A stretch of DNA of 64,000 nt from an uncultured Eubacterium sp. (GCA_910577225.1 CAJTMV010000001.1:186001-250000); one strand, 5' to 3'; positions 1-10,042 are shown, counted from the stretch's first letter. Made by a program: numbers and translations. The notes: generated by a model from the sequence alone, not told the origin.

Positions 1-167
1 TCTGTAAGGTTCACTCCAAGACTGTTTAACAATACCTTCAGAGACAGATAATCGTCTTTTAATCTGGCATATGTCTTAACGGCATTTTCTTCTTTCGCTG
101 ACAGCATATGTCCCTGCACTTTTACAAAATTTTCTATTGCGTCTTTTATAATTTCACCATTATCCAT
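1..167 (-). CDS. Partial hypothetical protein (N-terminal 55 residues)
   Basis: The reading frame opens with ATG at 167, preceded by GGAG about ten bases upstream, and runs off the left edge of the window without a stop. The visible residues begin MDNGEIIKDAIENF and are charged and probably helical, with no membrane segment or catalytic motif. A near-consensus promoter lies just upstream at 208-236, so the gene is probably transcribed separately from the alpha-galactosidase gene that ends at 259. I do not recognise the family. The frame, ribosome site and promoter together make a real gene likely. Confidence 0.6.
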   Translation of the reverse strand, partial: MDNGEIIKDAIENFVKVQGHMLSAKEENAVKTYARLKDDYLSLKVLLNSLGVNLT

Positions 168-207
168 TTCTTTGAAACTCCTCACCTATCTGTGCCTGTT
201 TTCTTTT

Positions 208-236
208 ATTATACCCTGCTGCCAGATCTGTGTAAA
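208..236 (-). promoter_or_regulatory. Sigma-A-type promoter for the partial gene at 1-167
   Basis: On the minus strand TTTACA (231-236) and TATAAT (208-213) are separated by exactly 17 bases. The -10 box lies about 40 bases upstream of the ATG at 167. Confidence 0.7.
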
Positions 237-258
237 GACTTACAAAATTTTCTTACTC

Positions 259-2433
259 TCATACGACTTCCGTCACTTCGATCACTTCTGCCTGGAAATC
301 TCCGAACATTCTTTCCCGCAGCAGCCCTGCATACATCAGCGCCGCTCCTGTATAACGTCTGCCGTCCACTTCATATACCGCGTCTTCCTTAAGTCCCTGC
401 AATCTGATTTTACGGCTCCTTACACTCGGTTCATGCAGCACCTGCACGAAAAATACCGCCGCCCGCGACTGATCTTTGGATACAATCTCATAGCAGTCGT
501 ATTTATGATTTTCCTGATACGAGGCAATCCGGTAATAATCTCCTTCCCGGATTAACGGCGCATATTTTTTATAAGCCGCAATCTGCCCCGGCACCATGTT
601 TCGCTCCTGTTCGCTGATTTTTGTAATATCCAGCTCATATCCAAACGTTCCCGCAAGCGCTGTGATCCCCCGTGTTTCAAACGGCGTCGTCCGGCCGATC
701 GCATGATTGGGACAGTCGGAGACATGCGCGCCGATCGCAGACATCGGATACAACAGCTGCGTACCTTCCTGAATCATCAGACGCTCGATCGCATCCGTAT
801 CATCCGAACACCAGATCTGCGGACTGTAATATAACATCCCGGGATCAAATCTGGCGCCGCCGCTGGAACAGTTTTCCAGCAGCAGATCCGGAAACTCTGT
901 AATCAGACGCTCCTGCAGCTCATAAACCGCCAGCATATACCGATGTGACAGCTCGCCCTGCTGATCCGGCGGCAGCGCCACACTGCCGATATCCGCCAGC
1001 GCACGGTTCATATCCCATTTTACATATTCAATATTGGCAGAATGCAGCACACGGCTGATACTGTCATATACATAATCGACCACTTCCGGCCGGCTTAAGT
1101 CTAATACAAGCTGATCTCTCGCCCGGGACGGCGTACGTCCTTTTAAATGAAACGCCCAGTCCGGATGCGCTTCGTACAGTCTGGAATCCGGAGAAATCAT
1201 TTCCGGTTCAAACCAGATGCCAAATTTCATACCGAGTCTGTTCACTTCATCCACCAGATATTTTAAGCCGCCCGGCAGCTTTTTTTCGTACACGACCCAG
1301 TCGCCCAGACTGCTGTCATCGCTATCCCTGTGTCCAAACCAGCCGTCGTCCATCACAAGCATCTCTATGCCAAGTGCCGCCGATTCTTTTGCAATGGCAA
1401 TCAGCTTTTCGGTATCAAAATCAAAATACGTCGCCTCCCAGTTGTTGATTAGAACCGGGCGTTCTTTCTCTTTATAACTGCTGCGGATCAGGTGATTCCG
1501 ATACAGGTCATGCAGTGTCCGCGACATTTTGCCAAGACCTGCGTCCGAATAGACAAGCACTGCCTCCGGCGCCTGAAACGCCGCGCCCGGTTCCAGTTTC
1601 CAGCAAAACCGGTCCGGATGGATTCCCATTACCATACGAAGCGTATCAAACTGTGTACGCTGCGCCTTTGCAAGAAAATTACCGGAATATACAAAATGCA
1701 TCGCATAGACGTCTCCGCATGTCTGCGTACAGTTGTGCGATACTGCCGCCAGAAACGGATGATCCTGATGGGAAGACTCCCCGCGCACCGATTCTGTCAC
1801 AAAGCTGCCGGATAAAAGCGGCTGTCTTTTGATGTGCCGTTCTCTCGCCCACGCTCCCGGCAGAGACAGCATTTCATACTCCTCATCATCCATTTCCAGA
1901 CAGGCGGAAAGCACCCGCTCCAGATAAACGGCTTCTGTTCCTGTATTTTCTACCTTTACGCTGCGAATCAGCGCGTCGCTGTCTTCAAAAACACTATAGG
2001 ACAACCGCACACGTATGCCCGCGCACGTATCTTCCAGCGTGATTTCCAGCGTCTGACAGCCCTCTCCCCAGACGGCAGGCAGTCCCTGCAGTCCGTCTTT
2101 TCCATGATAGATCCGATGTCCGCGATACAGCAGCTCCAGTCCGGACTGTCCATGGATATCCCGTATATCGATGCAGCTTTCCCGAAAATCTCCGGTACCG
2201 CTGAACGAATACTCCATAGGAAAGCTGTCCAGAAAAGACATCTTTTCCCTTGGCAGCTTCGACGGCGTCTGCGGATGCTCCTGCGTACGCAGCAGATATC
2301 CAAGATCCTGCGGCTGCAGCTTTTTCCCATAATAAATATGCCCCAGATAACTGCCGTCTGCAATTCCCATCACATAACTGGTCGTCAGGGTATCCAGTTG
2401 AAATATGTTTGTTTTTTCCTGATAACGAATCAT
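259..2433 (-). CDS. Alpha-galactosidase, glycoside hydrolase family 36
   Basis: A 724-residue GH36 enzyme that should release terminal alpha-1,6-galactose from melibiose, raffinose-family sugars or galactomannan side chains. The N-terminal beta-sandwich (about 1-300) is followed by the catalytic barrel with MDDGWFG near 361. The nucleophile motif YVKWDMNR places Asp474, and WCSDDTDAIERL places the acid/base at Asp544; the 70-residue gap matches characterised GH36 enzymes such as Geobacillus AgaN. No signal peptide is seen, so it is cytoplasmic. It lies 85 bp downstream of the mannanase gene on the same strand, pointing to a galactomannan operon. The ribosome site before the ATG at 2433 is weak, so a slightly different start or coupling cannot be excluded. 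A second GH36 gene lies at 19522-21750. Confidence 0.95.
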   Translation of the reverse strand: MIRYQEKTNIFQLDTLTTSYVMGIADGSYLGHIYYGKKLQPQDLGYLLRTQEHPQTPSKLPREKMSFLDSFPMEYSFSGTGDFRESCIDIRDIHGQSGLELLYRGHRIYHGKDGLQGLPAVWGEGCQTLEITLEDTCAGIRVRLSYSVFEDSDALIRSVKVENTGTEAVYLERVLSACLEMDDEEYEMLSLPGAWARERHIKRQPLLSGSFVTESVRGESSHQDHPFLAAVSHNCTQTCGDVYAMHFVYSGNFLAKAQRTQFDTLRMVMGIHPDRFCWKLEPGAAFQAPEAVLVYSDAGLGKMSRTLHDLYRNHLIRSSYKEKERPVLINNWEATYFDFDTEKLIAIAKESAALGIEMLVMDDGWFGHRDSDDSSLGDWVVYEKKLPGGLKYLVDEVNRLGMKFGIWFEPEMISPDSRLYEAHPDWAFHLKGRTPSRARDQLVLDLSRPEVVDYVYDSISRVLHSANIEYVKWDMNRALADIGSVALPPDQQGELSHRYMLAVYELQERLITEFPDLLLENCSSGGARFDPGMLYYSPQIWCSDDTDAIERLMIQEGTQLLYPMSAIGAHVSDCPNHAIGRTTPFETRGITALAGTFGYELDITKISEQERNMVPGQIAAYKKYAPLIREGDYYRIASYQENHKYDCYEIVSKDQSRAAVFFVQVLHEPSVRSRKIRLQGLKEDAVYEVDGRRYTGAALMYAGLLRERMFGDFQAEVIEVTEVV

Positions 2434-2518
2434 AACGTCTGTCTGTGCGCTGGAACCGTCTGACCAGACGAACGGTCAAACGATTGCCTGCGCTTCCTTC
2501 TCCTGTTCTTTCTTTATT

Positions 2519-4861
2519 TTATGTTTCATTTTTGATAATCTGAAAAGAAGCCTCTTTGTCCTTACTTTTCACAGCCGTAATATTATCATAGTATAAGGTT
2601 CCTGTCACCCTTCCATCTGAAACGGCATCCGAGTCCGAAATTGCATTGATCCACAGGCCAAAGGTCTCGATCTGTCTGCTGTCTGTAACCAGGCCGCCTT
2701 TCGGATGGCCTTCCGTATCCCTTTGTACAAATTCTGCAAACGGTATGGTAATGAGCATCGGCTTCTTTCCATTGTTTCGAAACGCTTCATATTCATTCAG
2801 ATATACTTCATACGTCACGCCGTTTGCTTTTATCTGAATGACTGTCTTCTGGTTTTTTCCATCCGGAATCATATAAAATCTCAAAGCGCTGCAATCCGAC
2901 CAGTCCACTTCTTTGGCAATCGTTGCGCCGCCCCATCCGGTCGCTGTCTCATCATACACAAATTTTAATCCATAATCGCCGTCCGACGTTTTGTCCTGAT
3001 TCAGGGTAAGCGTTACCTTACAGTCGCTGTCCGTATTTGTCGTCCATACGCCTGTCAGCTGATCGTCCAGCCCGTAATAATTTTCAAAGCTGTCTATCAG
3101 ATACGGATCTTCCTTCGGGGCTTTACTGTTAAAAATCTGCGAATATCTCTGTACCCTTTTGTTATCGATATACAAAGTAACCGTGCCGACCTCTTTGCCC
3201 AGGGTTTTTAACTGCTTTGCCGTGATCTCTGCCGTATAGAACCCTTTCCCGTCTGCTTTCGCCGCCAGCTTCACTTTGCCTTTCTTTGTTTTCAGCACAA
3301 ACAGCACTTTTGTTTTTGCATCCGCATTTGTCACCTTTGCCTGTATCCTGGATGCTTTGAGCATACGTCGTCCTGCCACTGGAGCAGTCAGATACCCGGT
3401 CACGCCGGATACTGCCGGTTTCGCGGTAATTGCGCCAAAACTGCCAGATGCCAGCGCCTCTTTCTGGTTTGCCGCAAAGATAGTCCTCTGATCATTATAA
3501 AAAGTAATAAAATGATCCAGCATTTCATGTCCGTGCAGACTTCCGTCTGCGTTTACCGCATCCACATACGGCACATAAAACGCACCGTCTTTCCCCCAGT
3601 CTGCCCACACAAGAAAGTAAGACACTTCGGACTCCGATACAATATCGAGTACCTGGTTATACCAGTCCTTGTTGCCGTTCCCTGTCGGCAAAAGCGCCAG
3701 ATCGTTCTCGTTTGCCGCCCCGGTCTCTGTCACTGCCACCAGTTTGTTGTGCTGCTTTGCAAACTGTTCTACAAGCTGCAGCTGTTTTTTCAGCTGTCCC
3801 ATAAACACGCCGTCGTCCGCCGGCTGATTGTCATACATATCAAAACCTACAAGATCTACATAAGCATCGCCCGGATACCGCTGTGCGTAATCGTCCAGCG
3901 TTTCCGCGCTGCTCCCCGGACCATATTCATAAATCAGATTATGTACCTTTTTTGTGTCCCGCATGTACTCTACCGTATAACGATAGACATTTTTACTAAT
4001 CTGCGGATCGCAAAACGCCGCTCCCCACCAGAACCAGCTTCCTGTCCCTTCATGGAACGGACGGAACAAAATAGCGCCTTTCACCTGTTTTGCGTATTCT
4101 GCAATCAGATCCAGGTATGCGGTATATACTTTGTTGTATTTCCCGCCCGGCAGAATCTGGTTCACCGGATCATTGGTTGTAACCGGCGCGGTGTATCCGT
4201 TGTAATCGTATTTTTTCCAGGTCGGATCGCCATTTTTGTAGTCCGGATTTTCCGGTACATTTGCAAAGTTTGGCATATGTCCGGACATCGTAATGAGCGC
4301 GCCTTCTGCAAGCGCGGCATTGGTAATCTCTACCATCGTATCCAGACCCTTTTCCGCCACATCCTGCATATCCACGCCAAGAATGCCTGCAATCGAACCT
4401 GTCACATCTTTCGTATCTGATGCAGACAAGTCTGCATTCCCCGCTTTGTTAAACGTATCGTTCTGATGCCCAAAAATCACACTGTCCGAATTACCCACTG
4501 CCTTTAAATAAGCGTACAGCTGCTTTGCAGACTCGTCTGCTTTTGCATCCACAAGCGATATTTTCGATGCAAGCGCCGTTTCCTGCGCGCTTCCATCCTT
4601 CTTTGCTGTCAGGAGCTTCCCGTCGGATATTTGTACCTGCTGCGTATCCGCTGACTTTGGCACGACCGTGGAATCTACGGCAATATCTGACGACACATCT
4701 GCGGATTCCTTTGTATCCGTTGTCTGATCCGTCTGCGTCTCTTCCGCCGCATATACCTTCCAGACCGGCGCAGACCCCGCTGCCGGAATCGCCGTCGCTC
4801 CGATCATTGCAGCCATCGAAAAAGCCAGCCCTCTTTTCCTTGAATTTACACTTTTTTGCAT
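2519..4861 (-). CDS. Secreted beta-mannanase, GH26 with C-terminal carbohydrate-binding-like domain
   Basis: A 780-residue mannan endo-1,4-beta-mannosidase. The ATG at 4861 is preferred because GGAGG sits ten bases upstream; an upstream ATG at 4897 lacks a good site. Residues 1-38 form a signal peptide (basic start, hydrophobic core, VYA-AEE cleavage region), followed by a Ser/Thr/Asp-rich linker. The GH26 domain spans about 90-460: RPFHE places the acid/base at Glu271 and VTETGA the nucleophile at Glu379. A middle Ala/Lys-rich Ig-like stretch and a beta-rich C-terminal module (about 590-765, starting DPYLIDSFENYYG) resembling CBM11/23/27-type mannan-binding domains follow. There is no LPXTG anchor, so the enzyme is released or loosely bound. 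It leads the operon with the GH36 gene. Confidence 0.93.
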   Translation of the reverse strand: MQKSVNSRKRGLAFSMAAMIGATAIPAAGSAPVWKVYAAEETQTDQTTDTKESADVSSDIAVDSTVVPKSADTQQVQISDGKLLTAKKDGSAQETALASKISLVDAKADESAKQLYAYLKAVGNSDSVIFGHQNDTFNKAGNADLSASDTKDVTGSIAGILGVDMQDVAEKGLDTMVEITNAALAEGALITMSGHMPNFANVPENPDYKNGDPTWKKYDYNGYTAPVTTNDPVNQILPGGKYNKVYTAYLDLIAEYAKQVKGAILFRPFHEGTGSWFWWGAAFCDPQISKNVYRYTVEYMRDTKKVHNLIYEYGPGSSAETLDDYAQRYPGDAYVDLVGFDMYDNQPADDGVFMGQLKKQLQLVEQFAKQHNKLVAVTETGAANENDLALLPTGNGNKDWYNQVLDIVSESEVSYFLVWADWGKDGAFYVPYVDAVNADGSLHGHEMLDHFITFYNDQRTIFAANQKEALASGSFGAITAKPAVSGVTGYLTAPVAGRRMLKASRIQAKVTNADAKTKVLFVLKTKKGKVKLAAKADGKGFYTAEITAKQLKTLGKEVGTVTLYIDNKRVQRYSQIFNSKAPKEDPYLIDSFENYYGLDDQLTGVWTTNTDSDCKVTLTLNQDKTSDGDYGLKFVYDETATGWGGATIAKEVDWSDCSALRFYMIPDGKNQKTVIQIKANGVTYEVYLNEYEAFRNNGKKPMLITIPFAEFVQRDTEGHPKGGLVTDSRQIETFGLWINAISDSDAVSDGRVTGTLYYDNITAVKSKDKEASFQIIKNET

Positions 4862-5179
4862 AAGAAAGATTACCTCCATAATGATTGAAAATTTCATAAA
4901 TTAAGTTCCATTCGTTTTGCTGATTCTATGCATAGATAATTTTTACTTAATTTAATTATATATTTTAACCATTGATTCGTCAATCTCCATGCTAATATTG
5001 ATTAATTTTTTGTAATAATTACTTAAAATTAAGTTTTTTTAACTAAATAAGCCGGCTTTTTTGTTCAAACTGCTGATAACGATTCGTTTGCTGCACGCAT
5101 CCGTTACACAATTGATTCGATCCATACCTCCTTGCCTTCAAAAACAAACTATCGTGTGAAAAAACCGATACCTTTTTGC
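4862..5179. other. Intergenic region upstream of the mannanase gene
   Basis: This 318-bp AT-rich spacer holds the mannanase promoter (4955-4983) and a 14-bp palindrome ACTTAAAATTAAGT (5021-5034) about 40 bp upstream of the -35 box. The half-site ACTTAA/TTAAGT recurs next to the -10 box (about 4945) and near 4900. I see no gene in it. Confidence 0.6.
4955..4983 (-). promoter_or_regulatory. Promoter of the mannanase/alpha-galactosidase operon
   Basis: On the minus strand TTGACG (4978-4983) and TATAAT (4955-4960) are 17 bases apart. The -10 box lies about 95 bases upstream of the mannanase ATG. Confidence 0.75.
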
Positions 5180-5989
5180 CTATGCCATCTGCATAATCTC
5201 GGTTTCAAGCTGCTTTAATTCGTCAAGTGACAATACAGGAACATAGTCCGCAATTTCTTCCAGTGACATTTTCCCCTTTTTTATCATTCTTCTCGCTGTT
5301 TCTCTTGCATTTTCTAATACCGCTTCGTTCCGCATATCTTCCATAATTTTGCACATGGCCGCCACTCCTTTCTTGTCCTGCTTATAATATCTTGCTTTTT
5401 TAGCAAGCGCTTCATAGTTCATATCATCAGGATTTGTACATGAAAAATCGTGCATTAGCTTCCCGATTTCATCATTGCCCCTATACTTCCCATTGACATA
5501 TATAATATGCGAACCGTCATCAAACAATACTTTATTTTCTCCGACAACGACATATCTCTCCACTGGATATATCGGCTGATTTCCTTTCATTACATCATTT
5601 TCTGTAATAAAAATAACATAGCTGTCGGGAATATTTTCTGTATCATCTCCGGGTTTTAATATATGTGCGTCTAACAAGCTGCTGTTATGCCTTGCTCTCT
5701 TTGCACCTGCGCCAGCGTCTGAACGCTGGATTTCTACATCATACTCTTTCCTGTTGCTGTCAATCGCATGGACGTCTAATATAGCAGAACGCCCCTGTAA
5801 ATTCTTTAACAGTTCCTGTGTACGAACCGTCTTAATTGTTATATCCTCTCGTCCCAGGATAATCCGAAGTATCAGTTCTGCGCCTTCATGGTTATCTGCA
5901 AGGCAGACCGTCATAAAATCATCATCTATATATCGGAGTGATTTCAGACGTTCCAAATCCTGTTGATGTGTCTGCGCTGTTGTACTCAA
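5180..5989 (-). CDS. Rpn-family PD-(D/E)XK nuclease / putative transposase
   Basis: A 269-residue member of the PDDEXK_2 / Rpn group, proteins common in gut Firmicutes that were named for recombination-promoting nuclease activity in E. coli RpnA. The N-terminal half carries the nuclease fold: LDVHAIDSNRKEYDVEIQR (about residues 72-90) supplies the acidic residue and the E-x-Q motif. The C-terminal tail is helical, with NARETARRMIKKGKMSLEEI typical of the family. The start is a TTG at 5989 with AAGGTG six bases before it. It sits beside an IS630 remnant, in keeping with a mobile neighbourhood. Actual mobility is unproven for the family. Confidence 0.85.
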   Translation of the reverse strand: MSTTAQTHQQDLERLKSLRYIDDDFMTVCLADNHEGAELILRIILGREDITIKTVRTQELLKNLQGRSAILDVHAIDSNRKEYDVEIQRSDAGAGAKRARHNSSLLDAHILKPGDDTENIPDSYVIFITENDVMKGNQPIYPVERYVVVGENKVLFDDGSHIIYVNGKYRGNDEIGKLMHDFSCTNPDDMNYEALAKKARYYKQDKKGVAAMCKIMEDMRNEAVLENARETARRMIKKGKMSLEEIADYVPVLSLDELKQLETEIMQMA

Positions 5990-6053
5990 AATGTCACCTT
6001 CTTTCGCCAGTGTACTGACCTGTTGGTATTTATGGTAATTATTCAGAGGTATT

Positions 6054-7078
6054 TTACTCCTCTACACAAGAAAATATTGGATACAGGGAAACCAGATTAT
6101 TCCGCGCACCATCTGCCGTAAAATGCCAGGTTACTTTACACGCATCTTCATTACGCATGTTTTCCTAGGCAGAAACTTTCTTACTGACAGTTTCAAGATC
6201 CATTAACCTGCGGGCGAAACACAAGCGTGTCATGGCATTCAGCTTAATCTCTGCGATATTCAGCCAGCTCCCATGTTTCGATGTATAGTGGATTTCAGGC
6301 CTTTTACATAGCTACGGGCTTCTGGGGCCGAAGAACATTTATACAGCGATGCCACCGCACGTGTATTCAGATCCTTACCAGGATGATTTTTTCATGATGC
6401 GGATAACATTCAGTCAGAGGGCGTTTTATTTCCAAAGCCCAGTCTTCTGCTGTATGGCGCTCCTGTCCGCTGGCATAGCGTCATCCCGACAGCGGCTCCA
6501 CAAAAATGAAAATACTGCATATTCCTTTACGGATATATCCGGAATCCGTTTTTTGTATATCTCCACAACGAACAGTCAGCGGCTCCAGACGGTTGTACAG
6601 CATCTGGTACGGCTTTTCATCCATGCAGATCACCAAAATTTACAGATTTATACGGCATTTCATATACATCAAGGTATCCTCCATGTGCGCTATAAAATCC
6701 GCATTTTCCTTTGGCGGGATGCACCAGTATTCATTCATGTGGGGACGCAGTTCGTTTTTTAACACGGCGCATGGTTTCCCGTCTGACAAGCTCATCAGGC
6801 TCTAGGCAGACCTACTTTTCCAGCAGGCGCAGAATCCACCGGCACCTTCCTTCCAGAACCGGTCCGCAGGCAATGCGGTTAATTTCAGCCTCAGTCCTTC
6901 CATCTGCTTTCCTGCAGGCATTTGAGTTTGGATTGCGGTAAATAGCTGAGACTGACGTAATGCCGCCATCTGTATATGCCCTTACAATATTGGAAACCGT
7001 TGACTTGCTTACACCATATGACTTTGCAATCTGAATCTGGGTAAGATGAGCAGAGGGATTTTCATACATAGGAATCAC
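6054..7078 (-). pseudogene. Degenerate IS630-family transposase
   Basis: Read leftward, conceptual translation gives recognisable IS630/DDE transposase pieces in order: a helix-turn-helix (QIAKSYGVSKSTVSNIVRAY, about 6950-7040), ELRPHMNEYWCIPPKENAD (about 6715), ICMDEKPYQMLYNRLEP (about 6600), IFIFVEPLSG, ILV then DLNT (about 6370), GAWLNIAEIKLNAMTRLCF (about 6230) and a C-terminal tail ending at a stop at 6054-6056. The pieces lie in different frames and are interrupted by in-frame stops (for example LEK-stop near 6812 and a TAG in place of the final Trp near 6167). The extreme N-terminus is missing. It is dead. Terminal repeats were not identified. Confidence 0.85.
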
Positions 7079-7448
7079 TGTGCATGTCAGTCACATCGAA
7101 AAACACTGTTATCAAAAAGTTCGCTGTAGTACTTAAAACTATGGACATCCTTGTCCAGAAACATGGGACGGAGTTTAAAATCTTAAATTCTTTCAGTAGA
7201 AATATAGTCTATTTATCGCACTTTTCTACTCTATCGTCGAGGCGCAAACTATCGCCTGTTACTCATTATTATAGATAAAGTTATGAATTAAGTACGGACT
7301 ACTCCCTACTTGTTATAATGTACCGCAAGAATAAAAGATATGATATTAATATTAACAGTCACATCTGGAATTGTATTTTTTGATATAATTGTATTACAGA
7401 CTATCGAATTTAAAACTTAATTATTCACGAAATTCCAGATTTCTAAAG
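7079..7448. other. Intergenic region between the IS630 remnant and the papain-like gene
   Basis: This 370-bp AT-rich stretch holds no convincing gene, RNA or terminator. It marks the left edge of the AT-rich island. A weak hairpin GAAAT/ATTTC lies near 7425-7440, just beyond the stop of the gene at 7449. Confidence 0.4.
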
Positions 7449-8528
7449 CTACAAGCCTATCACTGCAGCTATCATATCCCGCAAATAATTCATGACAATA
7501 TCATCATTTTCTCTCAAAATTCCTATTCTGCATTTTACCATCTCCAATAATTGTATATTATTTTTAATCTGATATTTCAACAACATTTTTATTATAATAG
7601 ATGAATTACTTATGCTTTCATCACATTTTTCATTTATGTAACTATTACGGTTAAAGCCCGTAATCTTTAAAATATGACTTATAATTTCCTTCATTATTTT
7701 TTTATGTTCATATAACGTATAAAACAAACGAAATTCAATATCCGAATTTTCATTTTGTGCTAAGATATCCAAATATTCAAAAATATAATTATAAATTGCC
7801 ATTCCCCAACATTTCTTACTAGTTTCTATCTCACAGCCAACCAAACTGTTCGGTAAAGTCCAATCAAGCTCAGTTGGCCTTTCAAACAAATAATCATTAA
7901 CCAATTTATATACCAGCTGTAAACTAAATGGATGTTTATAATAATCACGAAATACACACATTCCATAGTCATAATTCTTCCGATAAGATAATAAATACGT
8001 ACCGTCATACCAGTCTATCATTTGTTCTTCCCATAAACCTCTGTTTGCATTTTCTACTTCATCAAACATTACTTTTCCATAATTGTATTTACCCATGTCA
8101 AAATTATCTGCAAATAAAAAATATTTATTTTCATCATCATACCCATAAATCAAATGTTCGTGTGGAAAATGTTTTTTATTATAAATCTCGTAATTATGAT
8201 TGTAGTAAGTGTCTAGTAATGTAAAAATATACTTTCCATGATCAATCGCATTTAATAAAAATTGAACATAGCTACCCATACACAAATCCACAGATAATTT
8301 ACGATCAATTCGTTCTGCATTCAACCAAGGAAGTGATTCTAATAATCTCGGCACCGAAAAATCCAATCTGTGACCTAGTTCATGATTATTGGGAACTGTA
8401 AGCTGAATAAAATAATTATATATCCAATCCATGTAATCTTTACTATAGGCATCAAGAATCGAAAATATATCGGCATAGTTCGGATAACATAGCAACGGAG
8501 ACTTTCCAAGTGGAAGTTTAGTTTTCAT
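7449..8528 (-). CDS. Papain-like (BtrH/C39-like) protein associated with the peptide cluster
   Basis: A 359-residue protein of very AT-rich codon use. The start ATG at 8528 follows GGAG by six bases. I recognise a layout shared with BtrH-type proteins found in natural-product loci: an N-terminal CYPNYADIFSIL stretch with Cys14, then FPHEHLIYGYDDENKYFLFA (about 121-140), where His123/His125 and Asp141 could complete a Cys-His-Asp arrangement. The remaining 200 residues are helical and unfamiliar. It has no signal peptide. It lies downstream of the biosynthetic operon in the same direction but is cut off from it by the IS110 scar at 8827-10042, so it was probably the last gene of that operon. 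Assignment to the papain-like fold is a motif-level guess. Confidence 0.6.
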   Translation of the reverse strand: MKTKLPLGKSPLLCYPNYADIFSILDAYSKDYMDWIYNYFIQLTVPNNHELGHRLDFSVPRLLESLPWLNAERIDRKLSVDLCMGSYVQFLLNAIDHGKYIFTLLDTYYNHNYEIYNKKHFPHEHLIYGYDDENKYFLFADNFDMGKYNYGKVMFDEVENANRGLWEEQMIDWYDGTYLLSYRKNYDYGMCVFRDYYKHPFSLQLVYKLVNDYLFERPTELDWTLPNSLVGCEIETSKKCWGMAIYNYIFEYLDILAQNENSDIEFRLFYTLYEHKKIMKEIISHILKITGFNRNSYINEKCDESISNSSIIIKMLLKYQIKNNIQLLEMVKCRIGILRENDDIVMNYLRDMIAAVIGL

Positions 8529-8826
8529 ATAAATCTCCATTCCGCCGCCTTTCAGTTGGCGGCACAAATAATAATATAAGTCTTCTAATTCTCCACGCTG
8601 CTGATAAAATAGTTTGTAAAGAAGCTACACTACAAAGCACGGGGAAGTGAATCGTCAAGACTTTCTTCGGTTTTAGACAGATATAAATCAGTGTAAGTTT
8701 CATCTTTCAAGCACAAATAAGTGGCTCTGTCAGACCGTACAGTAAGAATTGTTTTAACTTCTCTGTTAAATGTGTGATGGAACAGTCAGTGGCTTCTTTA
8801 TCTTACTTTGAAAGGAGTTTTTGACC
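8529..8826. other. Spacer and left flank of the IS110 remnant
   Basis: About 300 bp with no supported gene. A short leftward frame (8518-8703) has no ribosome site and unconvincing composition. The right part probably contains the left end of the IS110-type element, where active members encode a bridge RNA. GGAG (8813-8816) precedes the transposase ATG at 8827. Confidence 0.35.
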
Positions 8827-10042
8827 ATGAAAATTGTTTATCAAACCTGTTGTGATATCGATGTCCATAAATCTTTCCTTGTTGCTACAGCCATTAAAAC
8901 CACTTCCGCAGCTCAGCCTTCCTATCTAAAGAAGCTCTTCTCCACTTTTAACAATTCTATTTTACAGTTCAAAGAATGGCTTTTGCAAAACCAATGCCGT
9001 AATGTATGTATAGAATCTGCTGGGAAAAATCGGATCCCTATCTTTAACCTTTGGGATGAAGATATCAACGTTACCATTGCTAATCCCAAATGGGTAAACG
9101 CTGTTAAAGGTAATAAGGATGATACGAAAGATTCCCAATGAATTGGAGATTTATTTCGATCAGGTCTGGTTCTCCAGGAAGTTATATCCCTTGTAAACCA
9201 ATCCTTATCCTGCGTGAATTCACAAAATACTGCTACAGGCTGACTTCCTGCCGTTCCAGCGAAAAGAACAAATATCAGAATGCGCTTACCGTTTGTAATG
9301 TTGCATTAGATTCGTTTCCTGATCGCAATCTTACAATTCCATCAACCACGAAAAAATAGCTTCCAGACTTCTTCGTTCCCTAAAGAAGAGGTCTGACAGT
9401 GTCATTGAATCCATCGAAGGCTGCCAGATGACTGATTCCCAAAAATACCGTATGCGCCTCGTCCTCGCACATATGGATTATATCACATCTGCAATCAATG
9501 ATATAGACACTATGCCTGATTCTTTAATTGCACCTTATAAAATGCTGTCCAATTGCTGTGTACCATTCCGGTGTTGACCGTAACAGTGCAGTCACTGTTA
9601 TCTCCGAAATTGGTACCGATATGGCTCTGTTTTCCAGTTCCAAACACTTATGCTGTCAAGCAAGATTAACTCCCGGCAACAACGAATCCGCTGGTAAGAA
9701 GAAATCTGTCAGGATAACACGTGCCGGTGTCTGCCTCAAACCTGCATTGGTACAAGCTGCCCATGCAGCCGTGAAATCTGATAAATCGCCTTACTACAAG
9801 CAGAAATATGAACGCATTATGAAGCGCCGTGGTAAAAAACGTGCCATCATTGCCACCGCTCGGATAATCCTTACTGCCATCTGCCACATACTATCTGCTG
9901 GTGAAGTATGGAATCCGACCGATTTGTACAAGATTGACATGCCTGAACTTTAAAAGAAAGTCAAAGGGAAACGGCTATCAATCAGGCTAAGAAACTACTC
10001 ATTAGCGAGGGAATCATTTCTGAATCCCAACTGGTTTCTTAA
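8827..10042 (+). pseudogene. Frameshifted IS110-family transposase
   Basis: The N-terminal DEDD part (MKIVYQTCCDIDVHK, about 8827-9140), with the family's D-hxxH start, and the C-terminal Transposase_20 part (TVISEIGTDMALFSS, ARLTPGNNESAGKKKS, about 9590-9950) are both clear but in different frames. The frame is broken near 9140, 9360 and 9950; the last piece, ISEGIISESQLVS, ends at a stop at 10040-10042. In an intact member the N-terminal RuvC-like domain and the C-terminal Ser domain act with a bridge RNA to recombine DNA. This copy cannot encode a full transposase. It lies opposite to and within the biosynthetic operon, so it inserted there after the cluster formed. Confidence 0.85.

Noticed and set aside
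1834..2463. Rightward open frame of 209 codons opposite the first alpha-galactosidase gene
   Set aside because: It mirrors a strongly supported GH36 gene, and the translation matches no family.
3512..4420. Long rightward open frame (302 codons) opposite the mannanase gene
   Set aside because: It is fully antisense to a clear GH26 gene, has no ribosome site and its translation has Cys/His/Ile-rich shadow composition.
5041..5070. AAGCCGGCTT followed by T run as a terminator
   Set aside because: The palindrome has no loop and the stem would be too short; there is no gene whose end it would serve on the plus strand.
8518..8703. Leftward 61-codon frame upstream of the papain-like gene
   Set aside because: It overlaps the start of the 7449-8528 gene in another frame, lacks a good ribosome site and looks random.
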